Below are positions 52,520 through 61,518 of a stretch of 64,000 bases of DNA, in pieces. Source of the DNA: Nitrospira sp. (lineage in GTDB: Bacteria > Nitrospirota > Nitrospiria > Nitrospirales > Nitrospiraceae); assembly GCA_031315995.1 (NCBI GenBank), contig JALDRG010000011.1, positions 62,001-126,000 on the forward strand. Direction: 5' to 3'. How positions within the stretch are numbered: position 1 is the first letter of the stretch; each line of letters starts with the position of its first letter. The notes under the pieces are model-generated. The model was given only the letters and a program-made list of their open reading frames with translations, was not told where the DNA came from and did no database searches. Position numbers and translations under genes: made by a program.

Positions 52520-55500
52520 AGTTGGCGCGCCTGTTGCTGCTCGCCTTCGGTCCCTTCACCAAGAAGACGTTGGACTTTTCCGCCGGCGCCAGCAATGTGC
52601 ATGTGATCTATGGACCGAACGAAGCGGGGAAATCGTCGGCGTTGCGAGCCATGACGGACCTGCGTTTCGGGATTCCGCCACGCAGCCCTGACGACTTTGT
52701 TCACCCGGCAAGCGATCTGCGGATCGGCGGCATCTTCATCGACCAGGCAGGCCGATCGATTGGGCTGGTCAGGCGCAAGGGCAGAGGGGCGACCCTCGCC
52801 GGCCTCGATGTTCGCACGGAACAGCCAGATCCTACTTTTACCGTGGACAGCCGGTTGGAACGAGAGCTGACCGGAGGGTTGGAGCGCCGGGAATTCGAAG
52901 CGATGTTCGGATTGAATCATGCGCGCCTGCGCGAAGGCGGCGCGGTCCTGCTGAGCGGCGAGGGTGATCTGGGATCCGCGCTGTTTGAGGCCAGCGCAGG
53001 CACCAGCGGCATTGCGGCGTTGCTGGGAGCCTTGGATGCCGATGCGAAGAAGCTCTATAGCCACCATGGTCGTGCGCAGAATGCTGTGATCAATGAGGCG
53101 CGGCGTCAGTTGGATGAGCAGCGGCAGATCTGGCGCCAGGCACAGACCAAACCGGCTGAGTGGCAGGCGCTGAATCGCGCACACGAAACCGCCAAGGCGG
53201 CCCTCGATGATCTCACCCAGCACTTGGAGATCCTCCGTCGACGCGAGAACGAATTGACCGAACTGCGCACGGTTGAGCCCTTGCTGCGGGAGCATGACCG
53301 CCTGGCGGCTGCCCTTCAATCCTATGCGGCGATTCCGGATTTGTCCGAGCAGCAACGTGAGGAACGGTTAGCGGCGGAGCAGGCCTTGCACCGTGCGCAG
53401 CAGGATCTTCGTGAAGCCGAATCGGAGCTCGCGCGTTGCGCTGCTGCGTTGGATGGACTGGTCATCGAACCGCTGCTGCTCGACCATGCCGAAGTCATCG
53501 AACGGCTGGTCTCCGGGGTTGAAGCCGCCGCGCAGAATCGACATGACGTGCATCAGCAGCATAGCCTCATCGCGAAGATCGAGGGCGAGTTGGAACTGGC
53601 TGTGGCCAGGATCGCACCGGGAGTGGATCGCCGAACGATGTTGAAGGCCGTTCCTTCATCTGCCGACCGTGCGGCGTTGGAGGGACACCTGGCTGATGTG
53701 AGTCTGTTGGGCGAGCGGCTGGAAGGATATCGGGAGCGTGCCGAGGCGTTGGACGCAGCCTTGCAACCGGCGGCCGCATGGTCCACTCCGATACCGGATC
53801 CGCTTCACAGGCAGTCGTTGGCGGCGGCGATACGCGAGGGACAGGCACAGGGTGATGTGGTCAGACAGCAGCGTGATGTGGAGCGCCGGCTTCGCGAACA
53901 GGAGGGCCGGCTTGCGCAGGCCCTGTCCGAACTCGGTGTCGAATCGGAGGAGGCGCTCCGCCGTAGTCAGCCGGTTCTGGAAGCCCACATTACGCGGACA
54001 AAACAGGACCTCGCGAATGTCGAGGCACAATTGAAAACACGGCGGGATGAATTCGAGTTGGTCGGACGCGATCTCGACGGGCAGCGGCTGCGGCAACGGC
54101 AGCTCGCGGCGGAAGGTGAAGTGGTGACGGCGGAGACCTTGCGCCAGGCTCGATCCAGACGCACCGAGGAATGGGCCTCGATCCGTCGCATCTACATCGA
54201 TGGGACCAGCAGAACGGATCAGTTGGCGCTGGGCTTCGACGCAACCAAGGCCTTACCGGAGACCTTTGAAGCGTCTGTGGGCGAGGCCGATCGGCAGGCG
54301 GATCTGCTCCGCGCCGATACGAAACGCGCAGCGGGATTGGAAGAATGCTCGGTCCGCATCGAGCAGATGGAATTGCGCCGCAAGGAACTGGACGGCGACA
54401 TGGCTGCGCTGCGCGCCGACCGAGACCGAATACAAGCGGCTTGGGCGCAACATCTTGTCCGGGCCGGCCTGCCCGACCTTGATCCGGAGTCGTTGCGTGA
54501 ATGGCAGGGACGGCGGCATGAGGCGCTGGAGCTGGTCGAACGGGTGACGGCGCTACGCGTCGACCGTGACCGGTTGCTGGCCGATGCGGGGAGAGCAGCA
54601 GCCGCTATTGCCGAAGGGTTGCGCGCGGTTGGGCTTTCCATTGCGGGAACTCAGACAGAAGAGGCCGATATGCTCTCCATGCTGATCGAGCAGGCCCTGT
54701 GTTGGGAGCAATCGGCGACCGAAGCGGAGGCCGAGCAGCAGGCTCGCCTCAAGACCGCCCATCATCAACGGATCGAGCGCGAAAAGGTCGGGCGGCTGCT
54801 GGACGAGACCGCGGCCGACCGCCGGCGCCACGTGGATGCCTTGCAGGCCTGGCATGCGCGGTTGTTTCTGGCGGGTGACGTGTCTCCGGAAGCACTGAAG
54901 TCTCGGCTCGATGAGCTCGATGCACTCGGGCGGCAGGCGTCGGTGCTCGCGGATGCGCAACAACGGAAGGCGCAGCTGGAGGCCGTGGTCGACGACCTCA
55001 TGACACAAGCGACGCAAGTGGCCGAGTTACTCGGCGAGCCCGTTCCCACGATCCTGGATGATTTTTCTGATCGTCTGCGCAAGCGATTGGCTGTTTCACG
55101 GCAACATCAGCAAGAGGGCCATGCCGTGATTCGCGACCGCACGAGAGCCCAGGAGCAGAAGCGCCAGGCCGCCGCCGCGCAGGTGACGGAGGCGGCAGTG
55201 CTGGCGGGATTGTGCGCGCGCGCGAAGGGAGCAACGATCGACCAGCTGCCGGAATTGGAAGAGCAGGCGTCGAAGAAGCGAGAGGTACGGAAATCGCTCG
55301 CCATGCTGCGCCAGCAACTGACCAGTGCGTCGGCCCGCTCAGAAGGCGAGTTACGGACGTGCCTTGCGGGGCTGGATGTGCTCGCTCTCGAAAGTCAACG
55401 TGAGCGTTGTCGCAGCGAGATCGTGCGGCTTGAGCAGGAACAGGTTTCAGCGCAGCGGACCGAGGAGCAGACCAGGCGGGCGTTGGAAGTCATCGACGCC

Positions 55501-56046
55501 TCCGACCGCGCGGCGCTGGCGCGTGAGGCGATGGAATCCGCTGCGGCGCGGTACCGTTCGGCGATCAGGCCCTGGGCGAGGCTGAAACTCGCCCGGGCGC
55601 TGCTGCAGGAAGCCTTGAACCGGTTTCGTGAACGGGCGCAGGCGCCCATGGTGTCCGCCGCGTCCACCTACTTCTCGCTCATGACGGGCGGCGCGTATGA
55701 CCGGCTCGTGACGGACGAGCGCGCAGACCGTCCGGTCTTGTGTGCACAACGAGCCGGCGGGGCGACCATCGGGATTGAGGAGATGAGCGAAGGCACCGCC
55801 GACCAATTGTATTTGGCGCTGCGGCTGGCGGCGTTGGAATTGCGGCGGCCTTCCCATACGCCGATGCCTCTGGTGCTGGACGACACACTCATCACGTCCG
55901 ACGACGCGCGCGCGGCCAACATCCTGCGGGCATTGGCTCGATTCGCCGAGGGCAGCCAGGTCATGCTGTTCACGCACCATCGTCATCTGCTCGACGTGGC
56001 CCATGTCGCGTTGGGTGAGCAGGGATTCGTCACGCACCATCTCTGA
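52516..56046 (+). CDS. SbcC/YhaN-like AAA ATPase
   Basis: A 1176-residue Rad50/SbcC-type ATPase. Walker A is G33-P-N-E-A-G-K39-S, with FGPFTKKTLDFS before it. Long coiled coils fill residues 200-1030 (Ala/Glu/Arg/Gln-rich heptads). The C-terminal ATPase half has SEGTADQLYLALRLAALEL (signature) and VLDDTLITSD (Walker B) and a late His (HHRHLLDVAH). No Zn-hook CxxC is seen in the middle. This and its coupled nuclease YhaO form the bacterial SbcCD-like complex of this type. Confidence 0.9.
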   Translation: MKLARLLLLAFGPFTKKTLDFSAGASNVHVIYGPNEAGKSSALRAMTDLRFGIPPRSPDDFVHPASDLRIGGIFIDQAGRSIGLVRRKGRGATLAGLDVRTEQPDPTFTVDSRLERELTGGLERREFEAMFGLNHARLREGGAVLLSGEGDLGSALFEASAGTSGIAALLGALDADAKKLYSHHGRAQNAVINEARRQLDEQRQIWRQAQTKPAEWQALNRAHETAKAALDDLTQHLEILRRRENELTELRTVEPLLREHDRLAAALQSYAAIPDLSEQQREERLAAEQALHRAQQDLREAESELARCAAALDGLVIEPLLLDHAEVIERLVSGVEAAAQNRHDVHQQHSLIAKIEGELELAVARIAPGVDRRTMLKAVPSSADRAALEGHLADVSLLGERLEGYRERAEALDAALQPAAAWSTPIPDPLHRQSLAAAIREGQAQGDVVRQQRDVERRLREQEGRLAQALSELGVESEEALRRSQPVLEAHITRTKQDLANVEAQLKTRRDEFELVGRDLDGQRLRQRQLAAEGEVVTAETLRQARSRRTEEWASIRRIYIDGTSRTDQLALGFDATKALPETFEASVGEADRQADLLRADTKRAAGLEECSVRIEQMELRRKELDGDMAALRADRDRIQAAWAQHLVRAGLPDLDPESLREWQGRRHEALELVERVTALRVDRDRLLADAGRAAAAIAEGLRAVGLSIAGTQTEEADMLSMLIEQALCWEQSATEAEAEQQARLKTAHHQRIEREKVGRLLDETAADRRRHVDALQAWHARLFLAGDVSPEALKSRLDELDALGRQASVLADAQQRKAQLEAVVDDLMTQATQVAELLGEPVPTILDDFSDRLRKRLAVSRQHQQEGHAVIRDRTRAQEQKRQAAAAQVTEAAVLAGLCARAKGATIDQLPELEEQASKKREVRKSLAMLRQQLTSASARSEGELRTCLAGLDVLALESQRERCRSEIVRLEQEQVSAQRTEEQTRRALEVIDASDRAALAREAMESAAARYRSAIRPWARLKLARALLQEALNRFRERAQAPMVSAASTYFSLMTGGAYDRLVTDERADRPVLCAQRAGGATIGIEEMSEGTADQLYLALRLAALELRRPSHTPMPLVLDDTLITSDDARAANILRALARFAEGSQVMLFTHHRHLLDVAHVALGEQGFVTHHL

Positions 56047-56186
56047 TTGATGCGATATCGGCCGCTCTTCCCCCGATGAACCGCCATACAGATGCGGGGG
56101 GTCCTCCTAGTATGCCTTGCCAGATTGCGGCGTTACTCTGAAATATGGGGCAAGGTCTCGGTTCACTCGTGCAAGGGGGTAACACG

Positions 56187-56456
56187 ATGTCGAATGACAC
56201 CAAGAATATCCGCATCACCGGCTGTGATGTACATTTGACATTTCACGCAGTCGGCGATGGTCGTTGGACCGTAGACGGCATCGTCCATTGTGGGACGGGA
56301 GAAAAGAGCGACGAACAGGCTGTTACCTCCGGGCCCTGTGCCTCGCGGGAAGCGGCTGAACAGGACGTGCTTGAGCGGGTGGGCCACATCCTCGGGCATA
56401 ACGTGGACCGCCACACTTCACGCATCGAGAATCCAACCGAGAAAAACCCTCGTTAG
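56187..56456 (+). CDS. small conserved hypothetical protein
   Basis: An 89-residue soluble protein beginning MSNDTKNIRITGCDVHLTFH. It has two sets of strands (DGRWTVDGIVHCG and EEKSDEQAVTSGP-like) then a helix (EQDVLERVGHILGHNVDRH). No motif recognised. AAGGGGG lies before the ATG; a longer frame is less likely. It is 140 bases after the ATPase gene on the same strand. Confidence 0.65.
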   Translation: MSNDTKNIRITGCDVHLTFHAVGDGRWTVDGIVHCGTGEKSDEQAVTSGPCASREAAEQDVLERVGHILGHNVDRHTSRIENPTEKNPR

Positions 56457-56617
56457 GTTCGCCGACCGGGCTGTGCGTGCCGACGAGCTGCTGCATCGTC
56501 CACTAGGATGGCGATCCATTCTAGATTCATTCTCCACCATTCGTTCCGCTGTCTCTTACGCGGAAGTTCGAACAGGGGATGGCGGATGCCCAGCGAAATG
56601 TGACCAGAGGAGGACCT

Positions 56618-57361
56618 ATGGAACGACTGAAGGACAAAATTGCGATCGTCACCGGCAGCAGCAGCGGGATCGGCAAGGCCATCGCACTCCGGTTCGCGCA
56701 AGAAGGGGCGACCGTCGTAGTTGCGGCTCGGCGTTTCTATAAATGTGAAGAAACCGTCGCCCAGATTGAAGCAGCGGGGGGGATGGCCGTGCCGTTTCAG
56801 ACCGACGTGGCGGATGAGTCGCAGGTGGAGCAGCTGATCGGTGGCACCGTCCGTCGCTTTCAGCGCCTCGATATTCTGGTGAACAACGCCGGAATTTTCG
56901 GCGGACGCCGGTTGGCCGAGACGAGCACCGAGGCTTTCGACGAAGTGATGAACGTCAATCTCCGCGGCACCTTTTTCTGTTGCCGTGCCGCGTTCGCGCA
57001 GATGAAGAAACAGGGGAGCGGCACGATCCTCAACATGTCAAGCGTGGCGGGCGTGCAGGCCTGGAACGGCACCGGGACCTATAGCGCGTCAAAACACGCG
57101 ATCATGGCATTGAGCAAGGCGCTGGCGGACGAGGGCCGGGCCATCGGGATCAAAGTGAGCGCGATTTGTCCCGGCGGAGTGGCGGATGAATTGGTGGATG
57201 CCACGTCCGAGGAGCGGGCGCGCAGCGAAAAGATCGATCCGTTCGACATTGCCGAAACTGCCGTCTACTTGGCCTGTCTCGGGCCACAGGCGGTCGTGCA
57301 TCAGCTTGTGGTGGATCGGTTGGCCGCAGAATGGGGACGGACGCCGTTACACCACCTTTGA
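56618..57361 (+). CDS. short-chain dehydrogenase/reductase (SDR)
   Basis: A 247-residue classical SDR. NAD(P) motif T-G-x3-G-I-G near 13 (VTGSSSGIGKA), N-N-A-G near 88 (LVNNAGIFGG), catalytic Ser near 137 (LNMSSVAGVQ) and Y-x3-K (YSASKHA) near 151, then PGGVADELVD. GGAGGA before the ATG supports this start over an upstream one. Arg near the first strand (VVVAARR) suggests NADP use. The substrate is unknown. It is convergent with the transporter gene; their ends overlap by 15 bases. Confidence 0.92.
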   Translation: MERLKDKIAIVTGSSSGIGKAIALRFAQEGATVVVAARRFYKCEETVAQIEAAGGMAVPFQTDVADESQVEQLIGGTVRRFQRLDILVNNAGIFGGRRLAETSTEAFDEVMNVNLRGTFFCCRAAFAQMKKQGSGTILNMSSVAGVQAWNGTGTYSASKHAIMALSKALADEGRAIGIKVSAICPGGVADELVDATSEERARSEKIDPFDIAETAVYLACLGPQAVVHQLVVDRLAAEWGRTPLHHL

Positions 57362-57964
57362 CATGGCGTGCAGGGATTTCTTGTCATGAAACAACAAGGG
57401 CGGGCCGAGCGGAAGAATAGCACGGCCGGTGAAGGCTTGGGTCAGACTACCCACGGCGTGGTAGAAGGCCATCAATCCAACGAGCAGATGTCCCCATCCG
57501 GGCAGCAACTCGCTGATGAAGTCGAGTCTGGCAAACGTCGTCGCAAGAAAGGTTAAGGTAATGACGATGTGCAGTGCGCTGAGTGTGAGATTCCGGTAGG
57601 CCGTCAAATAGACCATGACCGCCGAAAAGGCTGCGTATACCAGGTTGATGGGCGCATAGAGCACGGCGTCGAAGTGGAATGTCGAACTGGTGCTGACAAG
57701 TTTGACGGTGCAGAGGGTTACCCAGAGGAAGCCATACATCGTCAACGCGGTGCCGCCCAATTGCTCGTTGTAGCGAATATCGGTGATGCCGGCTAGGAGC
57801 TGTACCACCCCGCCGAAGATGAGCGCGATCACAAGGGCTCCAACCATGTTTTTGTGCTGAATCCATCCCAACTGAGCAACTCCTAAGGTCAGTGCGCCAA
57901 CTGCCAAGCCGAAGAGCCCGATCGCCAGCACGTCGATCCGTCGAGTCTGATTGTCTTCGTTCAT
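57347..57964 (-). CDS. GPR1/FUN34/YaaH-type (SatP-like) transporter
   Basis: A 205-residue membrane protein with six helices, as in SatP/AceTr acetate-succinate channels. Signature-like blocks include ALTLGVAQLGWIQ near 22, IFGGVVQLLAGI near 49, GLMAFYHAVGSL near 163, and FGLAVGALTLG. Family members move acetate, succinate or CO2-related small acids. The start is ATG with no strong ribosome site. Its 3' end overlaps the SDR gene by 15 bases in the opposite direction. Confidence 0.8.
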   Translation of the reverse strand: MNEDNQTRRIDVLAIGLFGLAVGALTLGVAQLGWIQHKNMVGALVIALIFGGVVQLLAGITDIRYNEQLGGTALTMYGFLWVTLCTVKLVSTSSTFHFDAVLYAPINLVYAAFSAVMVYLTAYRNLTLSALHIVITLTFLATTFARLDFISELLPGWGHLLVGLMAFYHAVGSLTQAFTGRAILPLGPPLLFHDKKSLHAMSKVV

Positions 57965-58113
57965 GGGATATTTCTCTCAGGGTTGGTGATAGCACGTTAA
58001 TTCTGGCCTCCTCTTAGCGAGGAAACGGCCAGCAGCATGCAAGAGCGGCGTGGAAAAGGCAAGGACACTTGTCGGAGGGAGGCTCCGGCGGGCATCGTGG
58101 GGCCTCGGATGCG

Positions 58114-58437
58114 TCAGTCGACGTCAGGAAAAGGCGGCTTTTTCAGCGGGTTAGCAGCGGTGAGGAATGCCTGCAGCCGCTTGGCTTGGAGCGGCTGGAT
58201 GGAGAGAAAATGGACGCCGCAAGTGGTTCCACCAGTCCATCGCACGGCCGCGAGGTCGACCAAGATCGGTAACTCCTGAGGCGAAATGAGCAGTCTCAGT
58301 GAAATGTAGGTGTTGACCGGCAAATGACTCGTGCATTCGATGCGGCAGCCTTCCACTGAGAGGTCCACGAGCCGACCTTCTCCGCTTACGGACGAATCCG
58401 TTGAGAGAGCCACTCGATAGTGGACTGTCATGGTCAT
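58114..58437 (-). CDS. PilZ-domain protein
   Basis: A 107-residue stand-alone PilZ candidate. It keeps VDLSVEGCRIEC, the D/N-x-S-x2-G part of the cyclic-di-GMP site, and the VRWTGGTTCGVHFLS strand that follows. The R-x3-R part is not intact: HYRVAL lacks the second Arg, so cyclic-di-GMP binding may be weak or lost. With two HD-GYP proteins in the window it may still be a target of that signal. Confidence 0.75.
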   Translation of the reverse strand: MTMTVHYRVALSTDSSVSGEGRLVDLSVEGCRIECTSHLPVNTYISLRLLISPQELPILVDLAAVRWTGGTTCGVHFLSIQPLQAKRLQAFLTAANPLKKPPFPDVD

Positions 58438-59017
58438 GTAATGGTCGGCATCCTTGCTTGAGTTGAATCATCGCACTGTATCGCAGCGCTCGATCGGCTC
58501 GGCGGGGCGAAGCGATGCGCCAGCACTGCCGCCAACATCGGGAACGGACCTCGTGATCGCTGGAATGGGAGAGGCGTAACGAGTGCGGCGACGACTGTTC
58601 CGATAGAAGGACATAACATGCCTGTCATGGTAGGCGCGATTGGGATAATGACTCCATCCGTACGGAGCTGGGGATATCCCTAGGACTGCACCACGTAAGC
58701 GCGCCTGACATTTATCGCAGATCGGACGAAGGCAGGAAAGGCGAGACCTCAGGGTCGCATTTTGAGGCCTCCGTGCCCGCGCTTCAAGAAACAGGATGCC
58801 TGTTGATAGTTGATTGTTCATCAGAGACGGTTTGTGCGGCCTTGACTACAGGATGTAGGAGGTGCAAGCTGAATATATCTTAGGAGGTACCTATGACACC
58901 TCACGAGATGCTGCGTCACTCCTCCTATCTTTCTCTCTCCTCCGTCCGTGCATCTCCGGCGTGTTCCCGGCAGTGAAGCCGGTGCGCTCGTTCACTCGCA
59001 TGACAAGGAGGTTTTTT
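58438..59017. other. non-coding stretch
   Basis: No convincing gene. A minus-strand frame (58468-58821) reads through but has low-complexity, Arg/Pro-rich translation and no ribosome site. The end of the stretch holds the ribosome site of the next gene. Confidence 0.4.
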
Positions 59018-59374
59018 ATGAAAGCATCAATCTTGATCAGTGTGTTCATATTGTCCGGGGCGATGGTTGCCGCTACGGCGTTCGCTAACCCGTCCATGTT
59101 GCCGAACCATCCTGGGTACCCGATGGGAAAGGCGACCGACCCAGTTACGGGCCAGCCGCTTGCCAATGATCCCGGCCGGGATAACGCAGTCGGGGACGAG
59201 GCGCTGAGCAAGGCGGCGGCGTTTGGCGACCAGCAATTGCTATTGCAACAACGTATGGCCATACAGGATAAGGCGTCCGGCGCCATGTCCAAAGCACAAG
59301 ACTCGGATGGAGGCTCGGGTATGAAGTCCGACCGACCCATGAAAGGATCGGGAAGCCAGTCTCCGTCGAAGTAG
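59018..59374 (+). CDS. small exported protein
   Basis: A 118-residue protein with a signal peptide (about 1-24, SVFILSGAMVAATAFA) and a mature part rich in Met, Gly, Ser and Lys. It has GYPMGKATDPVTGQPLAN near 36 and ends in repeats of GSGMKSD and GSGSQSPSK. AAGGAGG stands before the ATG. A longer frame exists but adds unlikely residues. No function is known. A T-rich hairpin follows. Confidence 0.7.
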   Translation: MKASILISVFILSGAMVAATAFANPSMLPNHPGYPMGKATDPVTGQPLANDPGRDNAVGDEALSKAAAFGDQQLLLQQRMAIQDKASGAMSKAQDSDGGSGMKSDRPMKGSGSQSPSK

Positions 59375-59407
59375 TCGTTCTCACTAGACGCCAGAGGAGT
59401 GGCGATC

Positions 59408-59468
59408 GGTGGTTCTGCAGGGTCGGGTCAAAGGCCGACCGACCAAAGACCGGGCCCTGCGGTTCACC
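59408..59468 (+). terminator. terminator after the small exported-protein gene
   Basis: An imperfect stem of about 15 bp (CTGCAGGGTCGGGTC with GACCGGGCCCTGCGG, three mismatches) plus outer GGTG/CACC, then CATCGTTTGATTTT. The T-rich tail fits an intrinsic terminator. Confidence 0.5.
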
Positions 59469-59525
59469 ATCGTTTGATTTTCAGATTCCTGCCTCTTAGA
59501 ATGCTCCCACCCGTCACTAACTGTT

Positions 59526-60248
59526 ATGCCTACAAAGTCTCGCGTTCAGAAATCTCCGCCGCGTAGAAAAAAGTCGCCACAGTCCTCCGTTCCGCTCGCG
59601 CGCGGTCAGAAGCAGCGTTTTCAACAGCGGCTGTTGAAGTGGTACAAGGAGCACGGGCGTGATTTGCCCTGGAGAAAGACCTCCGACCCCTATCACATCC
59701 TCGTGTCGGAGGTGATGCTGCAGCAGACCCAAGTCGATCGTGTGATTCCGAAGTACCACGAGTTTTTGGAACGATACCCGTCGTTCCAGGAGTTGGCCGA
59801 GGCACCTGTCGCGGAGGTCAAACAGACCTGGTATCCGCTGGGATACAACATCCGCCCGGAACGGTTGCACAGCATCGCGCGTGAAACGGTGGCCCGCTAC
59901 GGGGGGCAGTTGCCGAATGCTGCAGACGAGCTCTTGTCCTTCAAAGGAATCGGACGGTACACGGCCGGAGCGATTCGTTCCTTTGCATTCAACGAAGACG
60001 CCCCGATCCTGGACACGAACGTGATCCGCCTGTTGCACCGTGTGTTCATCGCCGAGGGTGAACCCAAGGCGCAAAAAGCCGCCCTGTGGGAGCTCTCTGA
60101 GCACTTGATTCCACGCGGCAAGGGGTATGACTTCAATCAAGCCATCATGGATTTCGGCGCTACGATTTGCACGGCGCGTGATCCTTATTGTCTTCTCTGC
60201 CCGATGAAGACCTTCTGCAAGACCTATCCGTTCGAAGGCAGGAAGTAA
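59526..60248 (+). CDS. MutY-family mismatch glycosylase without C-terminal domain
   Basis: A 240-residue HhH-GPD base-excision glycosylase. It has MutY features: DLPWR, then SEVMLQQTQVDRVIP (catalytic Glu), GIGRYTAGAIRSF (helix-hairpin-helix), ILDTNVIRLLHR (catalytic Asp) and the C-x6-C-x2-C-x5-C cluster ligands at the end (CTARDPYCLLCPMKTFC). The helix-hairpin-helix position that is Ser in MutY and Lys in endonuclease III is Tyr here, as in T/G-mismatch glycosylases of the Mig type. The MutY C-terminal 8-oxoG domain is missing. So it could act on T/G or A/8-oxoG pairs. A MutT-type gene follows, which fits a GO-type repair set. Confidence 0.85.
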   Translation: MPTKSRVQKSPPRRKKSPQSSVPLARGQKQRFQQRLLKWYKEHGRDLPWRKTSDPYHILVSEVMLQQTQVDRVIPKYHEFLERYPSFQELAEAPVAEVKQTWYPLGYNIRPERLHSIARETVARYGGQLPNAADELLSFKGIGRYTAGAIRSFAFNEDAPILDTNVIRLLHRVFIAEGEPKAQKAALWELSEHLIPRGKGYDFNQAIMDFGATICTARDPYCLLCPMKTFCKTYPFEGRK

Positions 60249-60264
60249 CGAGAGGACAGGTATT

Positions 60265-60338
60265 CAATGCTCACCGTTCAAGCGGAGGAGACGGCCCGCC
60301 TGAATCTCACGGTTCGTTCCATTGAACCGTGAGCATTG
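60265..60338 (+). repeat. competing inverted repeats before the MutT-type gene
   Basis: CAATGCTCACCGTTCAA (60265-60281) pairs with 60322-60338 at 16 of 17 positions; the second arm can instead pair with 60306-60315 in a perfect 10-bp hairpin. The two folds exclude each other. It lies between the glycosylase and mutT-like genes and may be a terminator/antiterminator pair or a decayed element. Confidence 0.5.
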
Positions 60339-60385
60339 CGCAGTGAACATGTTCGATCTTTACGAGGCAGGCGTCACGGCACAGC

Positions 60386-60778
60386 ATGGAAGTGATCGAG
60401 GTTGCGGCAGGCATCATTGTTCAGGAGGGTCGTTACCTGATCGCCCGTCGGAAGGCGGGCGCGCATCTCGGTGGGTTATGGGAGTTTCCGGGCGGGAAGC
60501 GGGAGCCAGGCGAAACGTTGGAGGAGTGTCTGCGGCGGGAATTGTGGGAAGAGTTGAACGTTCGTATCGGCGTCCCGACTCCCTTTCGGATCGTACGGCA
60601 TGAATATCCCGAGAAAATTGTGGAATTGCATTTCTTTTGCTGCCGGATCGAGGCGGGCCGTGCGATCGCGTTGGACTGCGCGGAGCTTCGATGGGTCTAT
60701 CCTCATGAGATGGCCGCGTTCGAGTTTCCTTCGGCCGACCAGCCCGTTATTGCGGCGCTTCGAGAGGGGACGGTGTAG
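60386..60778 (+). CDS. MutT-type Nudix hydrolase
   Basis: A 130-residue enzyme that likely removes 8-oxo-dGTP. Its Nudix box is G-x5-E-x7-R-E-x2-E-E-x-x: WEFPGGKREPGETLEECL, then RRELWEEL. The N-terminal EVAAGIIVQEGRYLIARR strand and the C-terminal ELRWVYPHEMAAFEFPSAD segment are typical of 8-oxo-dGTP diphosphatases. It lies between the mismatch glycosylase (138 bases before) and a DEDDy exonuclease (six bases after). A weak ribosome site precedes the ATG. Confidence 0.85.
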   Translation: MEVIEVAAGIIVQEGRYLIARRKAGAHLGGLWEFPGGKREPGETLEECLRRELWEELNVRIGVPTPFRIVRHEYPEKIVELHFFCCRIEAGRAIALDCAELRWVYPHEMAAFEFPSADQPVIAALREGTV

Positions 60779-60784
60779 GGGCGT

Positions 60785-61501
60785 ATGAAAGTGGTCCTGG
60801 ATATCGAAACGGTGCAAGCTTCCAGGGAGGACTGGGCTCGGCTGGCCGGCCGTCAGCTCGCATCGGGAGAGGCGGCCTTCAACGAGACCGGCGGCGACTT
60901 GTTCGCGGTCGGAGAGGCGCAGGCGCAACATCGATTGGACGATGAGCTCTACGAAAAATCCTCCTTCGATGGGACGTTCAGCCAAATCGTGTGCATCGGT
61001 CTCCTGGAGTTTTCCGATAGTCTGGAACCGCGGGGCGCCACCTCTTGGTACGGCGGGAACGAGCGCGAGCTGTTGCGCAGCTTCTGGGGCCATCTCGGGC
61101 AGCTCCGACCCTCGTTGTTCATTACGCACAATGGCTTGAATTTTGATCTGCCCTTCATCAAGAAGCGCTCGATCATCCATCAGGTGAAGCCGACCATGGA
61201 GATCAATCTGGCCAAGTTTCGGGCCGAGCCGGTGTACGACACCATGGCGATTTGGAGCAATTGGGACAATCGTGGATGGGTCAAGCTGGATGTGCTGGCG
61301 CGGGCCCTCAACGTGGAAAGCAAGTCGGGCAGCGGGTCGCAAGTGGCGAAGATGTGGGCGGACGGGCAGGGCAAGGAGATTGCCCTCTACTGTTTGCAGG
61401 ATACCTATGTCACCTATGGGTGTTATTGCCGTATGAATTTCAGGCCGCCGATCTCGCGGGAGATCGTGCTGTTGAAGCCGGAGCTGATCGATGTGGGATG
61501 A
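60785..61501 (+). CDS. DEDDy 3'-5' exonuclease (PolB-like proofreading domain)
   Basis: A 238-residue RNase H-fold exonuclease: VVLDIETV (first acidic motif), HNGLNFDLPFI (second) and CLQDTYVTYGCY (third; Asp and Tyr of the DEDDy class). It resembles the predicted PolB-like 3'-5' exonuclease family. It starts six bases after the MutT-type stop, so the genes are in one operon. It likely trims DNA 3' ends or removes mismatched bases in this repair set. Confidence 0.85.
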   Translation: MKVVLDIETVQASREDWARLAGRQLASGEAAFNETGGDLFAVGEAQAQHRLDDELYEKSSFDGTFSQIVCIGLLEFSDSLEPRGATSWYGGNERELLRSFWGHLGQLRPSLFITHNGLNFDLPFIKKRSIIHQVKPTMEINLAKFRAEPVYDTMAIWSNWDNRGWVKLDVLARALNVESKSGSGSQVAKMWADGQGKEIALYCLQDTYVTYGCYCRMNFRPPISREIVLLKPELIDVG

Positions 61502-61518
61502 GCGAACAGGTTATGCGG

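Noticed and set aside
58468..58821. Minus-strand frame of 117 residues upstream of the PilZ gene
   Set aside because: No ribosome site, Arg/Pro-rich translation and no recognisable domain. It has one C-x2-C, which is not enough.
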